This document shows positions 55,494 through 64,000 of a stretch of DNA of 64,000 nt, in pieces; positions within the stretch are counted from its first letter, which is position 1; each line of letters starts with the position of its first letter. The stretch comes from Fidelibacterota bacterium (GTDB lineage: Bacteria; Pseudomonadota; Alphaproteobacteria; Rhodospirillales; Rhodospirillaceae). The notes beneath the pieces were generated by a model. That model had not been told where the DNA came from. It searched no databases and saw only the letters and a program-made list of their open reading frames with translations. The stretch is taken from NCBI GenBank assembly GCA_947475895.1, contig CANJMF010000001.1:186001-250000 (forward strand), read 5' to 3'. A program made the translations under genes and the position numbers.

Positions 55494-56738
55494 ATGCGCC
55501 GCCTTTTCTTCTTTGTCGTTGTCGTAGCACTTCTGGTGTCCGCCGCCGTGTGGCTGGCGGACGATCCCGGCAGTATCACGATGGTTTGGCGCGGATGGCG
55601 TGTCGACACGTCGGTGGGTGTTTTGGTCGCGGTGTTTTTGGCGTTGCTTGCGGTCGCGCTGTTATTCTTGCGGATCGTGGCCGTGCTGTCGGGCAGCCTT
55701 CGCGGGTTCCTGGCGCGCCGGCGTGAGCAACGCATCCAGCGGGGCCTCACGAGTTTGGGCGACGGCTTTGCGGCCGTGCAAGCGGGACAGCCCGATCTCG
55801 CGCGCCGCTTGGCCAAAGAAGCGTCCTCGCTTTTGAACAACAATCCGGCGGCGCTGGTGTTGCGCAAAGAGGCCGCTGCGCTGGGTGGGGACGTGCGTGA
55901 AATGCATGAGGCTGCGACGGCGATGCTGTCGCGCCGCGAGACGGAGTTGGCTGGCTTGCGCGCGTTGGCCAACAAAGCGTCTACGGAAGGCGACGTTGTC
56001 GGCGCGCTGAATCACGCACGCAAAGCGTTGAGCCGTAAGGATGCGCCGACCTGGGCGTTGCGCATGGCGCTGGACGCCGAGATTTTCGCCGAGCATTGGG
56101 ACGAGTCCTTGTCTGCGCTTGACAGCCGCCTGGGACGCCAAGCGTTCTCGCGCGTCGAACACGCGCGGCTGATGAGTCAGTTGTTGGTGCGCCAATCCGA
56201 CGCGCTTTTGCGGCAGGGCGACGCGCCGGGTGCTGCGGTGTCGGCAAAGAAAGCCATGGGTATCGCCGGACATTCGCGCGAAGCCGTGGTGGCCTTCGCA
56301 AAATCCATGGCAGCGCAAGGCAAGGGCCGTAAGGCTGCCAATGCCGTGGAGCGCGCGTGGGCCGAAGCGCCTCATCCGGATTTGCTGGCGGCCTATCGTG
56401 TGCTGGTTCCAAACGAGTCGGCGCTGAATTGGGCCAAGCGAATCGAGACCTTGGTCGAGAGTTCGCCTGACGATGTGGAAAGCCGCCTAGCCGTCGCTGA
56501 AGCCTCGTTGCAGGCGGAGCTTTGGGGCCAAGCCCGCAGCCGCTTGTCGGGTCTTACGGCCGAAACCATTGATCCGAACGTGCGGGCGCGCGCCGCACAC
56601 TTGTTGGCCGACCTTGAGACGCGCCAGCGCGGCGACGCGGAAGCGGCCGCCGATTGGTTGAAGCTGGCATTGGAATTTCATCGCGCGGGTGCGCGGCGCG
56701 CGGTTCCGCGTTCGGCTGCTGAATTGCTCGCGTCTTAA
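55494..56738 (+). CDS. hemY: HemY-like TPR membrane protein
   Basis: 414 aa. Two N-terminal membrane helices (about 3-22 and 40-63) precede the HemY_N region GFLARRREQRIQRGLTSLGD. TPR-like helices follow (DLARRLAKEASSLLNNNP, GDVVGALNHARKALSRKD, GDAEAAADWLKLALEFH). This is the tetratricopeptide protein named HemY in hem operons, not protoporphyrinogen oxidase. It lies 2 nt behind the HemD-Mic60 gene, the standard order hemD-mic60-hemY. The stop interlocks with the dipeptidase gene (TTAA). Confidence 0.9.
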   Translation: MRRLFFFVVVVALLVSAAVWLADDPGSITMVWRGWRVDTSVGVLVAVFLALLAVALLFLRIVAVLSGSLRGFLARRREQRIQRGLTSLGDGFAAVQAGQPDLARRLAKEASSLLNNNPAALVLRKEAAALGGDVREMHEAATAMLSRRETELAGLRALANKASTEGDVVGALNHARKALSRKDAPTWALRMALDAEIFAEHWDESLSALDSRLGRQAFSRVEHARLMSQLLVRQSDALLRQGDAPGAAVSAKKAMGIAGHSREAVVAFAKSMAAQGKGRKAANAVERAWAEAPHPDLLAAYRVLVPNESALNWAKRIETLVESSPDDVESRLAVAEASLQAELWGQARSRLSGLTAETIDPNVRARAAHLLADLETRQRGDAEAAADWLKLALEFHRAGARRAVPRSAAELLAS

Positions 56739-57295
56739 GCGGGCATCATGGACGGCTGCACCGCGCCGTTTCCCAGCACGGGATATTTGGCGCGAGCGTT
56801 GAACAGCTGATAGTGCCACCACTCATTGCGATAAAAATCCCAATCGGCCGCCGTCATGATGCCCAGAAGAATGGCGCGGTTGCGCTGCGCGTCGGCCGGA
56901 ATGCCGAGCACGCCATGATGCGACAGGGGCGTGAAGGCATCAAAGGCGGTGCCCATATCCAGCTCGGCGCCGGTTGCGTCGATCAAGGTGAGATCGACCG
57001 CAGCACCCATGGAGTGGGGCGAGCCGCGCTTAGGGTCGGCGAGAAATTCCGGATCAGGCGTGTGATTCCACAAAACCCACTGGGCCTCGGACGGACGGAA
57101 AGCGTCGAAGATTTTAAACCGCAGCCCCAACTGCGCCGCCAACGCGATGGCACGACCCAAGCGCTCGGCACCGTCGGCATGCAGATAGCAGGCGGGGCGG
57201 CTGTAAACGGGCTTGCCCGTAAAGTTGTTCGACGTGGCATAGGCGATGTCGAAGTCGACGTCGAAGGCGGGGGATGTGATCTCAACCAAACTCAT
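56735..57295 (-). CDS. D-alanyl-D-alanine dipeptidase (VanX/DdpX family)
   Basis: Zinc dipeptidase of 186 aa starting MSLVEITSPAFDVDF. The zinc motif GSPHSMGAAVDLTLID (SxHxxGxAxD) and the second site NEWWHYQL (E and H) are present, with the arginine in FDAFRPSEAQ. It lacks a signal peptide, so it acts in the cytoplasm, as DdpX does in D-Ala-D-Ala use. No vancomycin-resistance genes are near. Confidence 0.92.
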   Translation of the reverse strand: MSLVEITSPAFDVDFDIAYATSNNFTGKPVYSRPACYLHADGAERLGRAIALAAQLGLRFKIFDAFRPSEAQWVLWNHTPDPEFLADPKRGSPHSMGAAVDLTLIDATGAELDMGTAFDAFTPLSHHGVLGIPADAQRNRAILLGIMTAADWDFYRNEWWHYQLFNARAKYPVLGNGAVQPSMMPA

Positions 57296-57354
57296 GAACA
57301 ACTCGCGCAATTGCAGACGTGGCGAGCGGCCATGATAGCGAATATTGTGGCGTC

Positions 57355-58002
57355 ATGTTGATCCTTGCTTTCGATACCACCGCCGCTGCCTGTTCCGTCG
57401 CCCTTTGGCGTGACGGCATTGTGCTGCAAAGCGCCAGCGCGGTCATGGAACAGGGCCAGGCGGAAGCCTTGATGCCGATGATTGAGACAGTCATGGCCAC
57501 AGCGAACACGCCCTATACGGCGCTGGACCGGATCGCCGTGACCATCGGCCCAGGCTCATTCACGGGCGTGCGGGTGGGCCTGTCGGCAGCGCGCGGCATC
57601 GCCATGGCGGCCGACAAACCCGTCATCGGCGTGACAAGCCTGGAAGTTCTAGCGTACGCCGTGCCGGATTCGGAACTGCCGAACGGCCCCGGAATTCTGG
57701 TGGCGGTCGATGCGCGGCGCGGTGATTTTTTTCTGCAGAAATTCAAAGCAGATCGCACACCCGCGGGCGAGATCACGTCGCTTTTACCCGAAGCAGTCGC
57801 GGCCTGGGCCGGAGCGGGCCCTTGGATCATTGCCGGCGACGGCGCGGTCACGATCGCACCTGTGATACATGCACGCGTGTCGACCGCAAGCCCGCGACCG
57901 GACACGACGGCCCTTGCCGCGCTGGCTGCCGTTCGCGTCCCGCAGATCGGCGGCCCACTACCGCTGTATATCCATGCGCCGTCTGTGACGATGCCGTCGT
58001 GA
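57355..58002 (+). CDS. tsaB: tRNA threonylcarbamoyladenosine synthesis protein TsaB
   Basis: Inactive ASKHA paralogue that binds and supports TsaD. The protein is 215 aa starting MLILAFDTTAAACSVALWRD, with GPGSFTGVRVGLSAARGIAM. The start drops 12 residues of the longer frame. The TGA overlaps the rimI start (GTGA), the usual tsaB-rimI pairing. Confidence 0.95.
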   Translation: MLILAFDTTAAACSVALWRDGIVLQSASAVMEQGQAEALMPMIETVMATANTPYTALDRIAVTIGPGSFTGVRVGLSAARGIAMAADKPVIGVTSLEVLAYAVPDSELPNGPGILVAVDARRGDFFLQKFKADRTPAGEITSLLPEAVAAWAGAGPWIIAGDGAVTIAPVIHARVSTASPRPDTTALAALAAVRVPQIGGPLPLYIHAPSVTMPS

Positions 58003-58436
58003 GTCTGACGCGCGCCACAGTTCTTCATGCGCCCGTGCTAACCGCACTTCATGCGGAAGGATTTGCGAAAGCGTGGAGCGACGACGATTTTCGCGCACTG
58101 CTGTCGCAGCCTGGCGTTGCCGCGTGGATTTGGCACGATGACGTGCCGCGCGGTTTTATTCTGGTGCGCGCCGTGGTCGATGAGGCGGAAATCATCACCA
58201 TCGCGGTATCGCCAACGCAGCGGCGCATGGGCATTGGAGCGGCACTTTTAAAAGCAGCGTCGGATGAATTAAGCCGCGCCGCGATCCGCAGCCTCTTCCT
58301 GGAGGTGGCATCGGATAATACGGCTGCGCGAGCGCTCTATCAGGCGGCAGGGTTCGCGCCGTTTGGCAAACGAGCGGGCTATTATCAGGACGGCGGCGTC
58401 AACAAGGATGCGGTGATGATGAAACGCGCGCTTTAG
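57999..58436 (+). CDS. rimI: Ribosomal-protein-alanine N-acetyltransferase RimI-like
   Basis: GNAT acetyltransferase of 145 aa with a GTG start inside the tsaB stop. The acetyl-CoA loop is VSPTQRRMGIGAALLKAASD (Q/RxxGxG/A). Before it lies the strand IITIAV, and after it LFLEVASDNTAARALYQAAG. It probably acetylates the N-terminus of S18, as the tsaB linkage suggests. Confidence 0.9.
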   Translation: MSLTRATVLHAPVLTALHAEGFAKAWSDDDFRALLSQPGVAAWIWHDDVPRGFILVRAVVDEAEIITIAVSPTQRRMGIGAALLKAASDELSRAAIRSLFLEVASDNTAARALYQAAGFAPFGKRAGYYQDGGVNKDAVMMKRAL

Positions 58437-58457
58437 GTGCTTTAGATCACGCGCGCT

Positions 58458-58709
58458 TTAAGCGCGACGCACCACAAGCAAATGCGGTTGGCGCGGATCG
58501 GGCTCGCCTGGAACTTCCAGCGCGAGCGACACAACATCGTGGCCATGCGCCTTTACGGAACGCGGCACATTATCGAGCGGCTGCACGCCCTTAAGACGCA
58601 CCGTCGCCATGGCCCCCGCCGGCATTTTCTCAAGCAGGAGCTTGGTCTTCACGAACGTGAGCGGACAAACATCACCGGTGATGTCGATGAAGTATTCAGG
58701 CGTGGACAT
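58458..58709 (-). CDS. TusA-family sulfurtransferase-like protein
   Basis: 83 aa starting MSTPEYFIDITGDVCPLTFV. The family Cys-Pro is in VCPLTFVKTKLLLEKM, with LDNVPRSVKAHGHDV following. TusA-like proteins relay persulfide sulfur. It lacks the usual Gly at one turn but keeps the active cysteine. The partner is unknown. Confidence 0.88.
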   Translation of the reverse strand: MSTPEYFIDITGDVCPLTFVKTKLLLEKMPAGAMATVRLKGVQPLDNVPRSVKAHGHDVVSLALEVPGEPDPRQPHLLVVRRA

Positions 58710-58870
58710 GCGGCATTCTTCCGACAATTGCCGCGATCCGGCAACGAGTGATTGCCCTTTAGAGGGGCCTATGTCAGTGAACGGGCTTAAGCGAGGCCGC
58801 CGCATTCAACGTGACGCGCACGTTGTTTTGTACCCAGCAAATGAGGCGCATTCTTAGTTGCGGGTCGCAC

Positions 58871-58899
58871 TTCAAATCCGGGTCGCGCCCGCCTATGAT
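58871..58899 (+). promoter_or_regulatory. Putative fur promoter
   Basis: TTCAAA, 17 nt, TATGAT, ending 26 nt upstream of the fur start. A good -10 with a moderate -35. Confidence 0.5.
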
Positions 58900-58925
58900 G
58901 CCACGACATTCAAGGATATGAAGTT

Positions 58926-59381
58926 TTGAGCCCGCAACAACGCACCTCTGCCCCGCCATCGAACATCGAACAGCTGTGCGCCGAGAAAGGCATGAAGATG
59001 ACCGACCAGCGTCGGGTCATCGCCCATGTGCTTTCGCAGTCGCACGATCATCCCGATGTGGAAGAGCTGCATCGCAGGGCGGCGGCGGAAGATCCGCGCA
59101 TCTCCATCGCCACGGTGTACCGCACCGTACGCTTGTTTGAAGAGGCCGGAATTGTCGAGCGGCACGAGTTCGGCGACGGCCGCGCCCGTTACGAAGAAAC
59201 GCCCGCCACCCACCACGATCACCTGGTGGACATGCGCTCGGGCAAGGTCATCGAATTCCATAACGACGAAATTGAACGACTTCAGCGGGAAATCGCCCGC
59301 GCCCACGGCTATAAATTGGTGGGTCACCGTCTTGAATTATTCGTCGTACCACTAGATGCAGAAAAAGAAACCGAACGGTAA
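58926..59381 (+). CDS. fur: Fur-family metalloregulator
   Basis: 151 aa with a TTG start. The winged helix has DQRRVIAHVLSQSHDHPDVE and ISIATVYRTVRLFEEAGIVE. The metal region is THHDHLVDMRSGKVIEF, without the CxxC zinc pair of classical Fur. That is the form found in alphaproteobacterial Fur/Mur proteins that sense manganese or iron. It could be Fur or Mur. Confidence 0.92.
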   Translation: MSPQQRTSAPPSNIEQLCAEKGMKMTDQRRVIAHVLSQSHDHPDVEELHRRAAAEDPRISIATVYRTVRLFEEAGIVERHEFGDGRARYEETPATHHDHLVDMRSGKVIEFHNDEIERLQREIARAHGYKLVGHRLELFVVPLDAEKETER

Positions 59382-59567
59382 CACGACATCTAGTGCCCTA
59401 ACTGTTAACGTCTTGAAGTTAGGGAGGGGGGAGCCTAGGCTCCCGACCAAGATGGTTAACGAATGGGTTAACTGGTACCCTGTATAGGGTCGACCCAGCC
59501 GGCCACCGCCCGCACGTAACGTCAGCGCGATTGCAACGCCCGCAACAGATACGGACGTGAAAGAAAT
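59382..59567. promoter_or_regulatory. fur-olsB intergenic region with palindromes
   Basis: 186 nt. GGGAGCC-TA-GGCTCCC at 59429-59444 is a perfect 16-bp palindrome. ACCCT-GTAT-AGGGT lies at 59477-59490, and GTTAAC occurs three times (about 59404, 59455, 59467). These are candidate regulator sites for the ornithine-lipid genes; the first could also form a terminator stem for fur, but no T-run follows. Confidence 0.45.
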
Positions 59568-60596
59568 ATGACCGCTTTATTTCCAGGCCGCCTGCTTCCG
59601 CGCGCAGCCAAGTCTACTTTGAAGTCCACCGTGTCTTTCACGCGTAAGACCGGCGCGCACCTGAAGTCGACGTTTGAATCCACGCTCAAATTCCTCGCAC
59701 GCCGTCACGGCGGTGCTAATGGCCGCCGCCAAGGTTGGGCGGTGCTGGTGCCCATGACCGCAAAAGGCAAGGACTTCTCGCGCCGCCGCAGCTTTGAGCC
59801 GGTGACAGCGGGCAATCAAATCATCCGACTGGCGACCTCGGCGGCCGAACTCGACGCTGCACAGGCGCTACGATATCGCGTGTTCTATGACGAGATGGGC
59901 GCCCGTCCGCTGCCCGAGATGGCCGCGTCGCGTCGTGATTTCGACCGTTACGACAATGCCTGCGATCACTTGATCGTTGTCGACAGCCAACGCACCGACG
60001 GCAACCAAGTTGTCGGAACATACCGCGTCATGCGCCGCGAGCACGCGCGCACTGTCGGCGGTTTTTATTCGGCATCGGAATTCGATCTGAGCGCGCTTGT
60101 CGGATTAAGCGGCAATATTATGGAACTGGGACGCAGTTGCGTCGACGCCGGGTATCGTGACCGCGCGACCATGCAGCTGTTGTGGCGCGGCATCGCCGAG
60201 TATGTGAACAGCCACAGCGTTGATTTGATGTTCGGCTGCGCGAGCCTTCCCGGCACCGATCCCGAGCAGCTGAAAATGCAGCTGTCGTATCTTTATCATT
60301 ACCACCGCGCACCCGAAGCCTTACGCACGCGCGCAGTGTCGAAGCGTTTTGTCGACATGAACTTGTTGCCGAAAGACGCGATCAACCCGAAGCGGGCCTT
60401 GGCCAGTTTACCCCCGTTATTAAAGGGTTACTTGCGTATCGGTGGATTTATCGGCGACGGCGCTGTGATCGATCATCAGTTCAACACGACCGACGTCTGC
60501 ATCATCGTGAAGACCGATTTGATCGCGGAGCGTTATACGCGCCACTACGATCTCGGCGAGCATAATAGGGCCGCGCCATTACAACAGGCGTCGTAA
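59568..60596 (+). CDS. olsB: Ornithine-acyl-ACP N-acyltransferase OlsB
   Basis: First enzyme of ornithine-lipid synthesis; transfers a 3-hydroxyacyl group to ornithine. The protein is 342 aa, about 60 residues longer at the N-terminus (basic, Ser/Thr/Lys-rich) than typical OlsB. The GNAT-like core has AQALRYRVFYDEMGARPLPE, then RRDFDRYDNACDHLIVVD, IMELGRSCVDAGYRDRATMQ and LMFGCASLPGTDPE. It is followed 50 nt later by olsA. Ornithine lipids replace phospholipids under phosphate limitation in many species. Confidence 0.92.
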   Translation: MTALFPGRLLPRAAKSTLKSTVSFTRKTGAHLKSTFESTLKFLARRHGGANGRRQGWAVLVPMTAKGKDFSRRRSFEPVTAGNQIIRLATSAAELDAAQALRYRVFYDEMGARPLPEMAASRRDFDRYDNACDHLIVVDSQRTDGNQVVGTYRVMRREHARTVGGFYSASEFDLSALVGLSGNIMELGRSCVDAGYRDRATMQLLWRGIAEYVNSHSVDLMFGCASLPGTDPEQLKMQLSYLYHYHRAPEALRTRAVSKRFVDMNLLPKDAINPKRALASLPPLLKGYLRIGGFIGDGAVIDHQFNTTDVCIIVKTDLIAERYTRHYDLGEHNRAAPLQQAS

Positions 60597-60646
60597 ATTC
60601 CGAATACACTCTGCCGACCGCGCCGTTCTCGCCGCTTATCTCGGCG

Positions 60647-61420
60647 GTGCGGATATTCTTATTTTTGCTGCTGACCATCATCGTCGCGCTCATGTGCGCG
60701 GTTTGCAACGCGCGAGGTTGGGATTCGCGGCCCTTGAAGCGCCTGCACGGGCGCGTGGTCAATAAAATTGTGGGCTTGCGTGTGGTCACGCGTGGCCAGC
60801 AATCGACCGCCTCGCCGCGCTTAGTGGTCGCCAATCACATTTCGTATTTTGACATCATGGTCATGGGCGAACTGGTTGAAGGCGAGTTCGTGGCGCGCGG
60901 CGACATGGCTACGTGGCCCTTCTTCGGTTTTGTCTCTAGGTGCGCGCGGGTGGTTTTCGTCGACCGTCGCCGCTCGGCTGCCGGCGAGGCACGCGACCAA
61001 CTTCAGGAACGTCTCGATAGCGGCGATACGTTGATCATGTTTCCCGAATCAACCTCGGGCGACGGCAACAGAATGAAACCATTCAAGAGCGCCTTATTCA
61101 ATGTGGCCGAACGCCGCGCAAAGGATAAGGACGGACACGACCACGCCGTTGTCGTGCAGCCCGTGTCGTTGGCCTATACGCGCCTCAATGGATTGCCCTT
61201 GGGCGTCGGTTGGCGGGCCTTCGTGGCGTGGTACGGCGACATGGAACTGCCGTCGCACCTTTGGCAGGCGGCCAAGCTGGGCAAGATCACCTGCGAGGTC
61301 ATATTCCACCCGCCGGTCACCATTGCCGATTTTCCCGACCGCAAAGCCCTGGCTGCCCACTGCGACCACGTGACGCGCACCGGATTCGCCCAATTGCTCG
61401 CGGGCCGCGTACCCGCTTAA
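60647..61420 (+). CDS. olsA: Lyso-ornithine lipid O-acyltransferase OlsA (PlsC family)
   Basis: 257 aa. An N-terminal membrane helix (about 2-20) precedes the acyltransferase motifs NHISYFDIMVMGEL (HX4D), FVDRRRSAAGEARDQL and FPESTSGDGNRMKPF (FPEST in place of FPEGT). It esterifies lyso-ornithine lipid. The GTG start lies 50 nt behind olsB. The open frame continues upstream with protein-like codons but without a standard start, so the N-terminus is uncertain. Confidence 0.9.
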   Translation: MRIFLFLLLTIIVALMCAVCNARGWDSRPLKRLHGRVVNKIVGLRVVTRGQQSTASPRLVVANHISYFDIMVMGELVEGEFVARGDMATWPFFGFVSRCARVVFVDRRRSAAGEARDQLQERLDSGDTLIMFPESTSGDGNRMKPFKSALFNVAERRAKDKDGHDHAVVVQPVSLAYTRLNGLPLGVGWRAFVAWYGDMELPSHLWQAAKLGKITCEVIFHPPVTIADFPDRKALAAHCDHVTRTGFAQLLAGRVPA

Positions 61421-61469
61421 GCCCCTGATCCCTTTGCTTTTGCAGGGCTAAAGCATTATCAAAACCCCA

Positions 61470-62843
61470 ATGACTGCAGACTCTTCCTCGCGCAAACGGC
61501 TGTTCATCAAAACCTACGGGTGCCAGATGAACGTCTACGATTCGGGACGCATGGCCGACGTGTTGGCGCCGCTGGGGTATACCGCGACGGATACGCCCGA
61601 CGACGCGGACATGGTGATTCTCAACACCTGTCACATCCGCGAAAAGGCCGCCGAGAAAGTGTTCTCGGACCTGGGCCGCATGCGCGTGCACAAGACCGCA
61701 CGTGAGAATACCGGCGGCGAATTGATCATCGCCGTAGCCGGGTGCGTGGCGCAGGCCGAAGGCGCCGAGATCATACGCCGGGCGCCCTTCGTCGATATCG
61801 TACTGGGACCGCAGACTTATCACCGGCTGCCGGAAATGGTCGCGCGCGCGCAACGCACCAAAGGTGCGGGCGTACTCGACACCGATTTCCCTGTGGAACC
61901 CAAGTTCGATCATTTGCCCCCGCCGCGCGCCGATGGCCCGACGGCGTTTTTGTCGGTTCAGGAAGGGTGCGACAAATTCTGCACCTTCTGTGTCGTGCCC
62001 TACACACGCGGCGCGGAATATTCGCGCCCTGTAGCCGCCATCTTGCGCGAAGCGCGCGGCCTCGTTGCCGGCGGCACCAAGGAGATCACGCTTCTCGGGC
62101 AGAATGTGAACGCCTATCACGGCGGGAGCGCCGATGGCGCGACGTGGAATTTGGGCAGGTTGATTCGCGAACTTGCCGAGATCGATGGCCTCGCGCGCAT
62201 TCGCTACACCACGTCGCACCCGCGCGACATGGACGAGTCACTCATGACGGCGCACCGCGACGTGCCGCAGCTGATGCCCTTCTTGCATCTGCCGGTGCAA
62301 TCGGGTTCGGACAAGATTCTCACCGCCATGAATCGCGGCCACACGCGCGACGATTACCGGCGCGTAATCGATACTTTGCGCGGCTATCGTCCCGATCTGG
62401 CTTTGTCGTCGGACTTCATTGCCGGCATGCCGGGCGAGACCGACAAAGATTTCGCCGAGACGATGGCGTTGGTGGAAGAAATCGGTTTCGCGCAGTCGTT
62501 CTCGTTCAAGTACAGCCCGCGCCCGGGAACGCCCGCCGCGGGAATGAAAAACCAAATTCCCGAAGACGTGAAGAACGAGCGGCTTTATGCGGTGCAGGCT
62601 TTGCTCGATGCGCAGCTCACGGCTTTCAACGCCGCGTGCGTGGGCAAAACTTTGGACGTGCTGCTGACGCATCCGGGCCGCAATCCCGGGCAGATCATCG
62701 GACGCAGCCCCTACTTACAGGCCGTGCATGTGACGGCCGACAAGCGCAACATCGGCACAATCGTGCCGTTAAAAGTCGTGACCCTTGAATCCTACAGCCT
62801 CGGCGCTCTATGGCCCGAAGGCGAACAAACGATGTCCGCCTAA
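61470..62843 (+). CDS. miaB: tRNA-2-methylthio-N6-dimethylallyladenosine synthase MiaB
   Basis: Radical-SAM methylthiotransferase of 457 aa acting on A37 of tRNA. The N-terminal MTTase domain starts [20 protein letters not shown]. The radical-SAM motif is [17 protein letters not shown] (CxxxCxxC), and the C-terminal TRAM domain follows. All six cluster cysteines appear present (C in GCQMN, NTCHIR, GCVAQ). It is ahead of phoH and ybeY in the usual order. Confidence 0.97.
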   Translation: MTADSSSRKRLFIKTYGCQMNVYDSGRMADVLAPLGYTATDTPDDADMVILNTCHIREKAAEKVFSDLGRMRVHKTARENTGGELIIAVAGCVAQAEGAEIIRRAPFVDIVLGPQTYHRLPEMVARAQRTKGAGVLDTDFPVEPKFDHLPPPRADGPTAFLSVQEGCDKFCTFCVVPYTRGAEYSRPVAAILREARGLVAGGTKEITLLGQNVNAYHGGSADGATWNLGRLIRELAEIDGLARIRYTTSHPRDMDESLMTAHRDVPQLMPFLHLPVQSGSDKILTAMNRGHTRDDYRRVIDTLRGYRPDLALSSDFIAGMPGETDKDFAETMALVEEIGFAQSFSFKYSPRPGTPAAGMKNQIPEDVKNERLYAVQALLDAQLTAFNAACVGKTLDVLLTHPGRNPGQIIGRSPYLQAVHVTADKRNIGTIVPLKVVTLESYSLGALWPEGEQTMSA

Positions 62844-62845
62844 TC

Positions 62846-63814
62846 GTGGCAACCGATCCTGTTCTCATCACCTGTACGTTTGCAGATAACGGGCTGGTGC
62901 AGGGCCTTGTTGGGCCGCAGAACGTCAACATGACGCGGCTCGAGCAGCGTTTGGACGTGGTGCTGCATAGTCGCGGCAACACCATCACCATTGAAGGCGA
63001 CGCCGATAAGGCGGTCATTGCGGAGAATGTTTTGCAACAACTTTACGAACGCTTGAGCAACGGATTGCCGCTTGAGTCCGGCGATATCGACGGCGCTGCG
63101 CGGTTGGCGACGAGCGACACGGTCGCACAGGCGGATTTGACCATTCGCACGCGCAAACGTCACATCGCACCGCGCTCGCCGGGACAGGCAGAATATCTGC
63201 AGGCGCTGAACGACCACGAACTGGTGTTCGGGCTTGGGCCGGCCGGTACCGGAAAAACGTACATTGCAGTCGCCAAAGCCGTGTCGCTGAAGCTGGCGGG
63301 CGCGATCGATCGCATCATTCTGTCGCGCCCAGCTGTTGAAGCCGGAGAGCGCCTCGGATTTTTGCCGGGCGATTTGCGCGACAAGGTCGATCCTTATTTG
63401 CGCCCGCTTTACGACGCGCTGTACGAAATGATGCCGGGCGATCAAGTCGCCAAGCAAATGGAATCGGGCGAGATCGAAGTGGCGCCGCTGGCGTTCATGC
63501 GCGGGCGCACGTTGACCAACGCCTTCATCATTCTCGACGAAGCGCAAAACACGACGCCCATGCAAATGAAGATGGCGTTGACGCGCATGGGCGAAAATTC
63601 ACGCATGGTGGTGACGGGCGATTTGAGTCAGATCGATCTGCCCACCGGTATGAAGTCGGGATTGAAGGACGCCTTGGAAACACTCGAAGGCGTCAAAGGC
63701 GTGGGCCGCGTTTCATTCACGCAGCGCGATGTCGTTCGCCACGATTTGGTGGCGCGCATCGTTGGCGCTTACGACCGCCGTGACGCCCAACGGAAAGCCG
63801 CGTCGCAAGAATGA
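62846..63814 (+). CDS. phoH: PhoH-family ATPase
   Basis: 322 aa from the GTG that lies 2 nt after the miaB stop (VATDPVLITCTFADNG). A longer frame from an ATG inside miaB also exists. Walker A is FGLGPAGTGKTYIAVAKAVS. Walker B and the sensor region are TNAFIILDEAQNTTPMQMKM and TGDLSQIDLPTGMKSG. PhoL-type proteins are linked to RNA metabolism with YbeY. The stop overlaps the ybeY start (ATGA). Confidence 0.94.
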   Translation: MATDPVLITCTFADNGLVQGLVGPQNVNMTRLEQRLDVVLHSRGNTITIEGDADKAVIAENVLQQLYERLSNGLPLESGDIDGAARLATSDTVAQADLTIRTRKRHIAPRSPGQAEYLQALNDHELVFGLGPAGTGKTYIAVAKAVSLKLAGAIDRIILSRPAVEAGERLGFLPGDLRDKVDPYLRPLYDALYEMMPGDQVAKQMESGEIEVAPLAFMRGRTLTNAFIILDEAQNTTPMQMKMALTRMGENSRMVVTGDLSQIDLPTGMKSGLKDALETLEGVKGVGRVSFTQRDVVRHDLVARIVGAYDRRDAQRKAASQE

Positions 63815-64000
63815 GCACGGCGCCCGCGGCAACCATCGACATTCTGGTGAAAGCGAAAGCGTGGAAAACCGCGCTGCCGACTCTGTCGGCGGCTGTTCGG
63901 CGCGCGGCGTTAGCGGCCCTCAGCGCCGAGCGCGTACGAAAGGGTGTTGAGCTTTCGGTGCTGCTGACCACCGATGCGACTGTGCGCAAATTGAATGCGA
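63811..64000 (+). CDS. ybeY: Endoribonuclease YbeY (5' part, cut by window end)
   Basis: The first 63 codons are present, MSTAPAATIDILVKAKAWKT then ALPTLSAAVRRAALAALSAE and a part reading VELSVLLTTDATVRKLNA. The latter is the typical strand before the metal-binding histidine motif, which lies beyond the window. YbeY processes rRNA 3' ends and works with PhoH-type proteins. Confidence 0.85.
   Translation, partial: MSTAPAATIDILVKAKAWKTALPTLSAAVRRAALAALSAERVRKGVELSVLLTTDATVRKLNA

Noticed and set aside
55494-56738. Protoporphyrinogen oxidase called hemY
   Set aside because: The protein has two TM helices and TPRs without an FAD-binding loop; it is the other protein that carries the HemY name.

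Overview
The window is chromosomal DNA from a GC-rich alphaproteobacterium. The evidence is the gene content and order: dnaA-dnaN-recF next to rpsT, then mutM facing ubiE-ubiB, followed by coaBC-dut; a tsaD/hemD/mitofilin/hemY block; a cysteine-poor Fur of alphaproteobacterial type; the ornithine-lipid genes olsB-olsA; miaB-phoH-ybeY; and GANTC (CcrM-type) sites crowded upstream of dnaA. I cannot fix the order or genus from sequence alone. There are no flagellar clusters, but one isolated fliG is present.

Layout. 0-10.7 kb: replication and housekeeping block (recF, dnaN, dnaA, rpsT, mutM, ubiE, ubiB, a GST, coaBC, dut). 10.7-20.1 kb: a PadR-controlled membrane protein that I read as a MotA-type stator homologue with an extra N-terminal domain, a MoeB/ThiF E1-like enzyme, rlmN, orphan fliG, argG, a HAD phosphatase, an enoyl-CoA hydratase, an FkbM methyltransferase, folD and yggT. 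20.3-24.9 kb: an integrated element in tRNA-Ala(CGC), bounded by a perfect 51-bp direct repeat. It carries a TPR-sulfotransferase, an HTH/small-protein/HUH-Rep operon and an unknown gene, but no recognisable integrase. 24.9-28.6 kb: accessory debris, a glyoxalase/DUF3471 protein, OsmC, an MFS carrier and a small membrane protein. 28.7-33.6 kb: surface-glycan-like genes (GT2, two methyltransferases, a flippase-like protein, GT4). 33.6-43.9 kb: bfr/bfd, rsmB, htpX, a tiny Sdh assembly factor, a TPR protein, azoR with a LysR regulator, and TetR with an EmrAB pump. 43.9-50.5 kb: acsA, a Rieske protein, a mannose-1-phosphate guanylyltransferase with an odd basic tail, gpsA, a UDP-sugar epimerase and a GFA protein. 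50.5-58.7 kb: tsaD, a giant HemD-Mic60 fusion, hemY, a D-Ala-D-Ala dipeptidase, tsaB, rimI and a TusA-like protein. 58.9-64 kb: fur, olsB, olsA, miaB, phoH and ybeY (cut by the window end).

Most unusual content. (1) A 1285-residue protein in which uroporphyrinogen-III synthase is joined to a mitofilin/Mic60-type membrane domain. The link is a roughly 535-residue charged helical rod, much of it an in-register 40-residue (120-bp) tandem repeat. (2) The small tRNA-integrated HUH-Rep element without an integrase. (3) The PadR/MotA-like pair. (4) A pervasive architectural feature: seven of about thirteen convergent gene pairs end in stop codons interlocked over exactly 4 nt, leaving no room for intrinsic terminators. 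All similarity statements come from reading the translations and from memory of the families; no database search was run.
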